From: Bidens hawaiensis
Lineage: Eukaryota > Streptophyta > Magnoliopsida > Asterales > Asteraceae
Direction of reading: 5' to 3'
DNA length: 64,000 bases
NCBI GenBank assembly: GCA_021521415.1
Contig: JAIQDT010004994.1
Coordinates: 16,681 to 80,680, forward strand
Position 1 is the stretch's first letter; every line of letters begins with the position of its first letter. Position numbers and translations under genes: made by a program. The notes under the pieces were generated by a model that saw only the letters and a list, made by a program, of their open reading frames with translations, had not been told where the DNA came from and ran no database searches. Below, piece by piece: positions 1 to 11,419 of the stretch.

Positions 1-321
1 AAAGTGACAATCATATATTCTACAACCTATAGGTGGCACTATAAAATATAAATCCACCTACTTATGGGTTGATTTGGGTTGTGTTTTATCTCAAAAAAGC
101 CAACAAGTCAAACAAAAAAAATAACTAAGATTTAGATCCTTAATTGAGTAATTTTGTTTTTAATCAAAATTAACACAGTTATGGGATAGATAGGAAAGTA
201 AAAAAAATGTTATTGGATCAACCCAATTTAATTTTGACATATTGTGTTAATTTTGATTAAAAAAAATAACATTATAAAAATAAGGATTTAAATCTTAGTT
301 AATTTGAGTTAATGGGCCCAC
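1..321. other. Intron sequence of the carotenoid isomerase gene
   Basis: AT-rich sequence downstream of the fourth recognised exon, starting with a consensus donor at 320-321 on the minus strand. I see no further exon here, so the next coding exon lies outside the window. Confidence 0.7.
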
Positions 322-2592
322 CTCAGCATCTATGAATGAGAGTACTTCAGGATCTTTAATGTAGTTGCGAGCTATGGATCCAGCATTTTGTGGCAAATAG
401 TAAGCTATAAAAGACACCAATAATGTATAAATTAAGTTAATTTAAGATTTTGGATCCCATTTAAGGGTTGTTTGGATCATTGGATGTGCATTTCAAATGT
501 GATTATTGCAAAGAATCAGAATTAGATAATCAGTTGATTAAAAGTTTAAAACTTCAGTTAGGTAGGTTATTTTTCATTTATCTCAATAATCAGTTTACTT
601 ATGAGTTCTTTCATGCTTCTAAAAGTTTAATGATTTTGACCCTAAATAATAAAGGTGGCAACTTTCACCCATGTGACAAATTTGGGTTATATTTTATCTC
701 TAACTTGACAAATGGGTAAATTAAAAAGATAGCTTAAAAGGAGTTGATGGGCCCAAAGTAGCCCGTATGGTATTATTAATTTATAAAATCTCCAAAACCA
801 TTTTATTCAAAATGGTTAATGAAATAGTATAAATTTTCATATACATAAGACATATCTTACACATTAGCTATCTATTAGAAAATTTAGAATAAAATATGTT
901 TCGGGTCAACCCGACCTGTTTCAACCTGTACAAAAATAACCCATTTAACCCTTACCAAAACCTCCCATTTTGTCATATCTAGCAAATAGGAAACATACCT
1001 AATGTCAAGCACTCGGTTGGCTTTTTGAAAAACTGACCAAATAGGTATATAGGTTCCTCAAGGGACTTAAGTTCCAATGAATTCAACGCGTTAAAAATCT
1101 GTCAACCACCAACAAAATATAGTTTTTAGCAAGTTTTGATTCAAACCGAGGTGAAAAAGAACAATTAGATATTGCAATTTGCGATCACCTTAAACAAAAG
1201 TCAAAACGGACCTTCCAACATTCGTTGTAGAATTTAAGGATTCCTTCTTTTTCGTGTGGAAATCTACTTGTGAGTTCAGAAATGAAATCATCATATTCTC
1301 TGTGTACTTGAACCGAAAGGTTATTTGGTAGATGAAAATGAACGGTGGTTGGATCCGGTATCACCTCCATTTTACACCCAACTGCTGCCAATGCTTGAGT
1401 TATTAAATTCAAATTTCCCTATAACAAAAGATAATCTGGTTAACTTTATATTGTTCACATTTGAATTCATTTTCTTAACTATTAAATAATATATAGCAAA
1501 CATATATTTTTCATAACAATTATGATAAACATTAACTAAAGGGATTTTTACATATTTCCCCTTCCTAAACCTTTGAAATTACATATTTCCCCAAAATACA
1601 AGTTTTTAATGCAAAATGTACAATGCTCTTTAAGCATGGTTTGGGGAAAATGTAATTTCAAAGTTTAGGAAGGGGAAATATGTAAATGCCCCTAACTAAA
1701 TAACATATATTATGTTACATATAAAAACCATAATTAAAACAATCACAAATGAATATAAATTAGTTAACCAATAAAAAATGAGCCCGGGTCAAGCTCGAGC
1801 GTAGACGAGCTAGTCAAACCGTACAAAACTATAATTTAAATGCTTATTGTAGAGGGGGGGGGGGGGGGGTTGGGTTGGATGTGCACTTAAACTGACTATA
1901 ATTACTTAGAATACATTATACAAACATCCAAACACTCCTAAATTTCCATACCAACAAAGTGAAATTGTCAAATGATCCACACAATCAAGATTCAATTATG
2001 GCAAATTGGCAAAGATAATAACAAAATTGATAATATTACTTACTAAACCTAACAAATTGTAAAGAAAACAACATCTAATTACCTTATTACTGAACCCAAA
2101 CATGACAGACGAACCGACATCGAAAGTATACCCGTCTCTCTCATAGAACCCTGAACTCCCACCAGGAATCACATACTTCTCAAGCACCAACACCTTCGCC
2201 CCCTTAACCGCCAATTGCGTAGCCGCAACCAGCCCACCAATCCCAGAACCAATCACAATTGCATCATAACTACCCTTATTCTTCCCTTCTGCCACGTCAT
2301 CCTTCTCCACCAATTTACTAACACCCATCACAGAATTAACACTAACAGACACCAAATTCTTATTCAATTCAACTTTTTTCAAGAAACCCACTTCCTGAAT
2401 ACTATAATTTTGGGGTTTGGAGCAAGAAAGACTCTGTCTTGATGATCTGGGCTTGTAAAGAACAGTGCAAGTTAGGGTTTTTAAGGGTTTTTTGCATCTG
2501 GGTTGGTGAAAATCAATAAAAGATTGAAACTTTGTATTCATGTTTCTTGATTTGCAGGTAGTGAAGCTGCCCAGTTGAATATTTGAAAGCAT
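322..2592 (-). CDS. CRTISO: Prolycopene isomerase (carotenoid isomerase), 5' four exons, partial at left edge
   Basis: CRTISO is a plastid FAD-dependent enzyme that converts poly-cis-lycopene to all-trans-lycopene. Four minus-strand exons join in phase: 2083-2592, 1212-1418, 999-1098 and 322-404, giving 300 codons. Exon 1 carries a Ser/Lys-rich, transit-peptide-like N-terminus, then at residues 109-145 the dinucleotide-binding fold with IGSGIGG (114-120) and [15 protein letters not shown]. Exon 2 holds [14 protein letters not shown] and [16 protein letters not shown]; exons 3 and 4 hold [15 protein letters not shown] and [19 protein letters not shown], all typical of CRTISO. All splice sites are GT-AG. 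The rest of the roughly 600-residue protein lies beyond position 1. The ATG at 2592 is the first in frame; its exact choice is less certain because the N-terminus is poorly conserved. The assignment itself is firm. Confidence 0.95.
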
Positions 2593-4649
2593 TTTGTAAA
2601 ATCTTGAAGGTGGGTTGAAGAGGACTGTGTAGTGTACTTTTGGGTTGGGTGGTTGAGGTGGGATTATTATTATTATTATTATTATTATTAATAAAATTTA
2701 AGAGGTGATAAAAGAAGGGATGAAGGGGGTTGTGGATTAGTGACATGAAGATGATGACGATTCCAACCAAAATATGAATTGATTCGGTTTAAGATGAGAC
2801 AAATGTTGGCCAACTTATTAGACAAAAATGAGACAAAGAGTTTGCTTTATGGGCATCTTTATGTTTGGTTCAATTTGGGATGATTATTGTGCAACTATTA
2901 ATTTGTGGCGTTGTTGATTTAAAATTGAAAATTGAATTTTAATAATGCTACATTTTCAGTTACTTACTGATAATAATAATTTCAGCTGAATAGTTTTGTC
3001 ATTGGTTTTACCTTTTAGATTATATTTTTTGTTGGACCTTTCTTAAATTTTTTTGAACTTTAAACTAATGTTTTAGGACTTTGAGCCGGAAGGAGAATAT
3101 GAGTCGACTAAACATATCTTAAAACAGTGCTTCATTCGGGTGTTTAAAGTTCCAATTAATAAAAATCAAGCTGTTTTGAGCACCGTTTCTATATAAGTTT
3201 TACATCATCAATTAGTTGACGCCCAATGAGAAAAAAAAATCGTGTAAAAAATGGGAGATGGCAATAATACTCTCAGACTAGATTATTATCAACCCATCAT
3301 AAAAATATAAAATTATCAAAGTCCAATTTTCCATTTAAAATGCCGTTTACACACAAAAATTCTAAGGGTTACACAAATACATATGTTTAGGGTGATTAGA
3401 AAACCACATAACTAAACTACCAGTCAAAAGCTCGTTTAGTAAGGTGCTAACTTAATAGTTAATATGTAGAAGTTCAGAATATGTCAAACTTAAAATACAC
3501 AAGGCTCTATAAGCCTAAGCAAGTTTTTCATACAAAACCCAAGATTAGACTCAGCAGCTAAACGAGTTTTATTTAACACCCAGACGTGACTCGAGACGGA
3601 AAAAGCTCTCCTGGTTTGCACCCATACTCCCATAGAAACACAAAAACATTGACCCGACCCGCTTATCTTTGCCTTTTATACCGGGTCCCCAAAAACCCAA
3701 TTCATCAGTCTTCCTCAAAGTTACGACAGAGGAACAAACAACATTTCACTGGTAAACAAATCTTTGTATTTTATTTCAAAGTTTTGATTATAAATGTTTC
3801 ATCTGTTAAAAATATTAACTAAAATGTTCTTATTATAAATGGTTGAATGTTAATAATTTGTGTAGATAAACCCTATTTTGGGATTTAAATGAAAAGAAGT
3901 GGGTACCCAATTACCACACTCCATTGCTCATGTCTGCATATATATACTGCATTATGTATACTTTGAAAAAAAATGTCACTTGGTTATTCTTTTGAAATAA
4001 TTGTTTTAGGGTTTATAATGTAGAGATTTATTACATAAAAATGCTTTTTTGTTTGTTTGTTTGTTTGTTTGTTTGTATTCTGAGTTTTCGGGTTCCTAAA
4101 GTAAAAATAATAAGGAGATCTTAAGATATGTTACCTTTTTTTGGGTGGATCAGTGGCCCGTTAGTGATCCAAATGGCCATTCAAAAAAATATAATATATT
4201 GTAAAGATTTTTAACAAAGAAAACAAGAAACTGAACTAATGGACACTTATGCTTCATTTCTCTAGTTGTGTAATCAATGATTTAGGGTTATTATTTCTTA
4301 TGTGTGTGATTTGTGTTTTTAGGGTTCATAAACGACAATGTTGATTTTCAGCAAACAGAGTATGAAACTTGTGTTGGTTAACAAGATCTGCACATATGTA
4401 GAACAAGAGTTTTTGTAACAAAAAAATAAATAAACCTAACAAAAATTTAAGGAATATTATGTGTGTGTAAGTTAACAAGATCTGTACATATGTAGCACGA
4501 TATTATGCTTGTTAAATATGCAATTATCAGTTTCATTTTCGCTTATATGAAACTGTAACTATACATGTATGCTTTCAGTTATATGTATTTATATTAATGT
4601 TTAGCTTGTGTAATGGTTGTTTCAGCAGGTAATTAAAAGACATAGAAGG
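2593..4649. other. Intergenic region between divergent genes, with microsatellites
   Basis: This holds the CRTISO 5' flank and the 5' flank of the gene starting at 4650. A (TTA)n/(ATT)n tract lies at about 2664-2689 and a (TTTG)n tract at about 4050-4075. Consensus acceptors just upstream of 4650 suggest at least one 5' UTR exon of the plus-strand gene (an AG at about 4628). Nothing else is recognisable. Confidence 0.5.
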
Positions 4650-7600
4650 ATGAAATCAGGTGAAACTCTTTGAAAACTGTGTTTTGTTTTAACCAGATAT
4701 ATACATGTTTGGTTATTAAAACTAATGAATAAGTATATAATTTGTTACAGTAAGAAGAAGTGGACGAAATGCACTTAGCAAATTTCAAAACACAGCTGAT
4801 GATCAATCTGGTTAGAAATATTTGCTTATTTCTAATTTCAGATTAAATGTATATATGTCATTGAAAATATACCAGTGTAATTGAAGTATTCCATTGTAAA
4901 TAAGCCAATGTACGCCATCGTTCGGCTGATGAAATAAACAGTAGGAAAGTGAGCGCCTGGCAAAAATATTAGGAGGGTGTGTACATCTCTTTGAGCATAT
5001 TATTGTGATCAAGTTCCGGGAATAGTATTATCAACAACAGTTAAGCCAAAATGTGTTTTGATTGTTGATAATACTTTTCCCAAAAGTTGATCACGATGAT
5101 ATGTTGGAGAGATCTGCACAACCTATAAAGGTTTCGCCTAACGCTCACTGCAGGAGAAAAACCAAGGTGTAATTATGCTAATGCATGTTTACACTCATGT
5201 GGCAGATACGGATTCAGACGTCCCAATCTTCTCACCTGCAAAACGAAAACGGAAGACAAATAAAAAGCTGAAAGGTATATATTGACTGTGATTTTCACAT
5301 TTGCATGAATTTAGCGATGTGAATGTAATCAAATGGATAGTTTTATTACATGTGTGTGAACATAAGTTGAGTATATGTAGATGTCAACATATAGTTGTGT
5401 AATATACTATTACATGTTACTGGTTGTGTGATGTTATTTAGTGCTGTCTCCTTTGTTTATATAATTATCTGTTACATGTATGAAATTGAATAAAGCTATT
5501 TTAACTATATTTCAGGTAAAACAGAGGTTTATAAACAGGGGAAGAAGAATAAAGATGATAGGGCGGAGAGTTCAAAGTCAGCGACAAAAAGGAAAAGATC
5601 ACATAGTGGGCCTGGTGTTAAGAAATCAGAAAAAAAGAAAAGAATGGTCTCATTGAAGAATAAATGGTTTGGGATTTTTACTCGTTCGAACCCACGTCAA
5701 CTGTGCTTGTGCATTTCAAGGCTAAAGAAAAAGCAAAGACAGGCGGTTAGTGAGATGGGGTTTGGTGAAATGCTGACGTTTAACGTGGATGGAATACCAG
5801 CAAAACTGGGCCATTATGTGGTTGACAACTTTGATGTCGACGAAATGGAAATTAAAGTGGCGAATGGTGAAATAAAAGTTGATGCCGAATCTGTGCATCG
5901 TTTACTCGGGATACCATGTAACGGGATAGCAGTTGATTCTCTTACTAAAAATAACAAACTGCATCCTGCCGTGAAGAGTTGGCGAGAGCGTTATCCCATT
6001 GGTGAATACGTATCACCGACACAGATAGTGAAGAAAGTTACGGAGGATGATGACGATGACGATGGCTTCAACTTCAAACTTGATTTCTTAATGCTGTTTC
6101 TTGCAACGATGGTCCAGTGTATGACACACGGAAGGTGTAAGGACGACATTCTCAAATATTTTACTGGTGATACAGACTTTAGCAAGATTAATTGGTGTTC
6201 GTATGTGGTGGATTCAATGAAAGATTGCAAAGAGTTATGGAGAAGATGTGACTTCAAATCTCCATTCACGGGCCCCTTGTGTATCCTAACGGTAAGGCTC
6301 ATATTTACATTGAGTATATACGGTTTACATATTGTATCAATCTGTTATTTAAATGTGAAAAATAGATACGAGTTAATTATATTGTGTGTAGAAACTTTAA
6401 CTTAAGTGAAAATTATGTGATTTTATGTTACTTTTGTGTATATAATCTGTATGTTACAAAATGTAACCGCGAGTTACAAACTGTAGCTTGGTTAAAACTA
6501 TGTTAGTTATGTGTATACAACCTGTATGTTATGTAGTGTAAATGTGTGTTACTATGTAAGTCTAAATTACTTTATACTTTGCAGCTGCTGTATGTGGATA
6601 GCATTGAATGTACGGGTATGAAGATAGACCGTGGAGTAAAACCGATCGAGTTCTGGACTAAGGATAGGCTAAAAAACAGGGAGTATTGGGAGATAAAACA
6701 TGGTGGATTTGGCGTGGGGAAAATGATTGGTTCTAATGAAGGCTTTAGGGTAAATATGAATTTCTAAAACGTTATGAATCATACGCATATAGTTCACTTA
6801 TTCATGTGTGTATTGTAACAGGAGGAAATAGCAAAGGCTGGAAGACTGTTTGAGATTTTATTGCAAAATAAGAACAAATTTGAAAACATGTTCGGGTCAA
6901 TATATGAAAAATATCCGACAAATCATGAAGTGTTGTCGATGAAAATGAGGTATGAGAGCATGATGGAAGATAAACATCAATGGACAAAACCGGTCAACCA
7001 AGACATTGACGACATTGGGAATACTTTGACAGTGCATGAATGCAATGATAATGTGGTAGAAAAAAATCATGATGATAGTGATTGCGTTGGTAAGCTAGAC
7101 ACGCGTAAAGTATACGTGTAATCATTTGCATTTATGTAATTTAATCTTCATTGCACGTAATTTGTTCTTATGTGTGTAATTTACAGGGGAGAGGGAGAAC
7201 ATTAAGGATGTTGGATTCCATGGTAATTTTATGTTAATGAAACAAGAGACATTTCTGACCGCTGAAAGCAGTGAAGGTAACTAACATTCGTACCTTATGT
7301 AAATTTGAATGGGTTGATTACGAAAATTGCTTAATGCATTGTAACCTACAACTAGTATTTTTACCCGTGGTACGCGGCTTTCGGCAACATTCGATCAAGA
7401 AATTAGCATAGTCGCGCATTGCGGTTGTACTCTTACATCTATAGAGTACCCATCACAACTCTATATGAAATTAAAATACTGAACTATTTAGATTTAATTT
7501 AATAAAGATGTATATAATTACATTTAGGATACCCATAAATTAAATACAATTAAAATAAATGATAGTTTTGAAGTAAATATAAACAATCCACCATTATTAT

Positions 7601-8860
7601 TTTATTTCAAATATATATATGAGTTAAGTGTCAAAACCATGATTATATACATCCAAAATTAAAGTCATATGTAACTAACAACTACCATGTAATAAAATAA
7701 TGTTATTTGTTATGAATAGTAGAAGAATGTGAGATAACTAACCTTTGCAAATTAGTGTGTGTGTGTATATATAATATGTGATCAATTTTTACATGTGTGT
7801 AAATTGTAATGTCTTTTGGGATCAAAGTTTTCAGAAACTGTGTAATTTGTTTATCCGCAGTGGATCCAGTTGTTGTGAGGTATGGGGATGAGGAGATTGC
7901 GGATGAAGTTGTAGTTGGTTTGAACGAAGCAGATATACCGGGGGAGATGAACAATATAACAACAAATGAAAGGGAAGGGGATTCCAGGGCAGGTAAATAA
8001 TTAATGTATGTTTTACATGAGTGATCGGTAGGTCAGGCTGTAAACAAACTGAACGTCCGGAGGGAAGTTCGTTTATGTTTGTTCATTAATAAATGAACAA
8101 ACATGAACAAAGGCCATGTTCGTTCAGTTGTGTTCGTAAACGTTCGATAACGTGTTCATTTACTTTCGTTTGCATCCATATATGTTCGTTAATGTTTGTT
8201 TGCGTTTGTTCCTTAAAGGTTTTTGATAGTTTTCAATGACTTTTCTAATCTTATCAACCATAAAACAAATATATATGAGTATTATGTGATTAATTTATAT
8301 TTAAAGCTAACATACGAATATGAACGTTCAAAAAACACCAACACAAATTTGGCAGTCGGTCCTAACTGTTAACAGGGACCATTTCCAGTTAGCTAAATCA
8401 AATAAAGCATTGTTTTTGTTTGTTCGTTTGTGTTCGTGAACCGTTCGCTTGTCCGATAAAAGCTTAACGGCTAAACATGAATAAGGCCTTATTCGGTTCG
8501 TTTACAGCACTAGGGACGTGGATTTGTTTATAAGCAGAATTAGTTAAGTGGTTGGGTCAACTGACGAAGAAGGGGCGGGTAACTTGGAGAAAAAGAATCA
8601 GCAAAGTATTGATGCATGAGCTGTTAAATTGAATGCAGATGATCATTGGAAATGAATAATATTATTATAAAAGAGGAAGAGGCTGTATGGGAGTATTGAG
8701 AAGACACTCAGGATTATGTAAGTTTATACTATAAACTTTTTAATCTTTTTAATTTTGTTAGCATGGGATGTTGTATCTTACTCTGTGACTGGTTCTACGC
8801 GCAGATAGCAATGAAAAGGGGAAAATTGAAAGTAGACGAAATCGAAAAAGATGCAGCTGA
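4650..8860 (+). CDS. Nine-exon Ulp1-family-like (TE-associated) plant protein lacking a protease domain
   Basis: Nine plus-strand exons join in phase at GT-AG sites: 4650-4659, 4751-4810, 5206-5274, 5516-6291, 6585-6749, 6822-7089, 7187-7276, 7861-7992 and 8805-8860, encoding about 541 residues. The N-terminus is very basic (AKRKRK, KKSEKKKR), suggesting nuclear targeting. Exon 4 holds the conserved block: GFGEMLTFNVDGIPAKLGHYVVDNF, then VHRLLGIPCNGI, FKLDFLMLFLATMVQC and INWCSYVVDSM; exon 5 adds LLYVDSIECTGMKIDRG and GGFGVGK. From memory, this resembles the N-terminal region of the large Asteraceae family annotated as Ulp1 protease family proteins, often mobile. No C48 catalytic His/Asp/Cys domain follows, so it is a truncated or protease-free member. 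Exon 4 has a DDDDDD run. The last coding exon is repeated 458 bp downstream. The function is unknown. Confidence 0.6.
8030..8515. mobile_element. hAT-like repeat copy in intron 8
   Basis: This segment begins CTGTAAACAAACTGAACG and ends CGGTTCGTTTACAG, imperfect inverted ends, with an interior rich in GTTCGTT and its complement. Related sequence with the same kind of ends lies at 16050-17145. I could not find a convincing 8-bp target duplication, so the class is an inference from the ends. Confidence 0.4.
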
Positions 8861-9524
8861 ATGCCTGAAAGTTATCGTTAAGTACTGAATGTTTAGTGAA
8901 TTAACATCCAACAAGTCGGTTAGGTCGTGTATTTGTAATATATTGTAGCTGGTCCTCTTGGTTCATGGGAGGAGGCTTTCATATGGGTTTCGTTGGTTCT
9001 TTTTTGTAGTGTTTCATTTGGTGTGTAGGTCTTTTTTTTTTTTTTTTTTTGATGTATCGTCTTATCTGGTTGCATGAGCTGTTAAATTGAATGCAGATGA
9101 TCATTGGAAATGAATAATATTATTATAAAAGAGGAAGAGGCTGTATGGGAGTATTGAGAAGACACTCAGGATTATGTAAGTTTATACTATAAACTTTTTA
9201 ATCTTTTTAGTTTTGTTAGCATGGGATGTTGTATCTTACTCTGTGACTGGTTCTACGCGCAGATAGCAATGAAAAGGGGAAAATTGAAAGTAGACGAAAT
9301 CGAAAAAGATGCAGCTGAATGCCTGAAAGTTATCGTTAAGTACTGAATGTTTAGTGAATTAACATCCAACAAGTCGGTTAGGTCGTGTATTTGTAATATA
9401 TTGTAGCTGGTCCTCTTGGTTCATGGGAGGAGGCTTTCATATGGGTTTCGTTGGTTCTTTTTTGTAGTGTTTCATTTGGTGTGTAGGTCTTTTTTTTTTT
9501 TTGATGTATCGTCTTATCTGGTTG
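8613..9524 (+). repeat. 458-bp tandem duplication including the last coding exon
   Basis: Copy 1 runs 8613-9070 and copy 2 from 9071 to about 9524. They are nearly identical; the differences I see are an A/G substitution near the start of intron sequence and the length of a poly-T run (about 18 versus 12). Each copy carries the acceptor, the terminal exon with its TGA (8805-8860, repeated at 9263-9318) and 3' flank. The near identity indicates a recent duplication. Confidence 0.9.
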
Positions 9525-11419
9525 CTTTCTAGATAGTTTTATAATATATCTGATATAAAAAAAATCCAATGAGTCGAATTTGCTTTTTGTTTGTGGTTTG
9601 CTAGCATTGTTGCACAATAGTTACCTAAGTTTAGCTAGCCTTCCACGTCTCTAAATGGTACTAAAACATATAGAAGGCGGTTGACAGTGTGCCGTTAATC
9701 CTATGCTTTGATGTTAATTTAGAGACATTTACTAAGGTTGGGTTTCCATCTGTTTCATATGAAGGCGGTTGTCAGGGGTCGTTAGTTAATGTTGACGGTT
9801 AACTTCACTTTTTTGTTACTTTTAATTATCCCGTTGATTTGTGGAAGATGAAATGTGAAGAATGGACCAAGGTAGTGCATGTGCCCGCTAATGACTTTAT
9901 TCGTGTGTCACTGAATTATTGTGTAAGTCATATGATGTCAACTGAGAAATTAGTATTGGTGACTGAATGAGGGGATGCTTTTTATGTCTCCATATGTATA
10001 ATTAAGTTTATAAACTTGTCTTTGTGTTTCAAGTGTTCTTATGTTGGTCATCTATTTCATCCGTATTGTTACAACTTTTACCCAAGTTGTGTATTTTATG
10101 GTTGTTTCAGGTTTTAGATGCCATGTATTAGTTTGTTGATAGCACATAAGAAGACAAGTAACACAAAAATGGGTGAAACTTGAACCTCAACGCTGCGTTG
10201 ATACTCGTCATCCATTGGCGAGCCAATAAAAGTCGAGTGCAATAAGCTATTATTGCCAACGAATGTTAATTTCTAAACACATGATAATAAGATAAACAAA
10301 GTGACATCATGTAAGGAAAGAAGAAACCTTTAAACCAAATAATAATTAATCCTTAACAAAATAAACTAAAAGTAAAAAATAAATGAATAAACTTTTTTCT
10401 TTCATTAACGTTAACAAAATCAATCTCATAAAGATGAAGCACGTATTACAGGACCTGTACGTTGTGTTACCTTTCAAAGACTGACCATAATACTAGTCTT
10501 TCAAACGTTCCTCATTTGTGTCGACATCTGTAGGATCTGAATAAACGACTGTTGACATAATTTGGGGCTGGAATCTTAACCGCAACAGCGTATCAGACGT
10601 AACTGCTTTCACTTCAAGATGGGCTAGGATTGAATGTATAAAGGATAAACAGTTACACTCTTCTATAACTGTATGGATATAATAATGTTGGAGGCTTAAT
10701 TTTTTTTAGTTTTGTTAACACTTTACGTGCTCTATTTAATTATGCATGATAAATTATGTTATTAGTTATTATATCATTTTATTTACAACTTGTCAAGTCA
10801 AAATAGTTGGTAGTTTCTCCATTGGGTTAAAGAGGAGTCGGTAGTTTCGGTCCTGTAGAATTCTATCTATGAATTATGAATGAAAATGTATTAAACTAAG
10901 CTTCTCTCTCGAATCTCGATATTCTTCTGGTCTTCTTAATCAGCATTCTTATGTTTCAAGCCAAGTCATCACTAACTTTTTACTAATGTAATGTTTAATT
11001 TTATTAGTTTTTTGAGAATTTATATGTATTTTAACATTTGTTTTATAAAATATGTTATATTAAATTAAAGCACACAAATTTAAAAATAGAATATTTACTT
11101 TATAAAAACAAATGTAAATGTGAAGATAATTGAAACACGTCCGTGATGTTTTCAAGGCTTAAGGAATAGATTTAGTGTGTGTATGAGTTTGTCGTTCAAA
11201 AGTATACTTGTGGGCATTAATATTGTAGAATGACAAGCAAATACCATCTTTATCTAATCTCACAAGTCATAACCATGCGCATGCATAAGAAAATAAGCTG
11301 AGCTTGAAAACAAAAACGTTTATTCATCTAAATAATCCGCGCTTACACAATCTCATCAAACCGATGTTCGGAAAATCGTTTTACTTGTATATGTCGAAAA
11401 GAACCGGCTTGCAAACGTG
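9525..11419. other. Intergenic region with a possible F-box-type coding remnant
   Basis: Mostly AT-rich with no long frame. At about 9836-9925 on the plus strand a short open stretch reads VDLWKMKCEEWTKVVHVP followed by ANDFIRVSLNYC. It resembles the C-terminal part of plant F-box-associated proteins, but it is too short and isolated to call a gene. No other exon is seen before the nardilysin-like stop at 11420. Confidence 0.3.
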
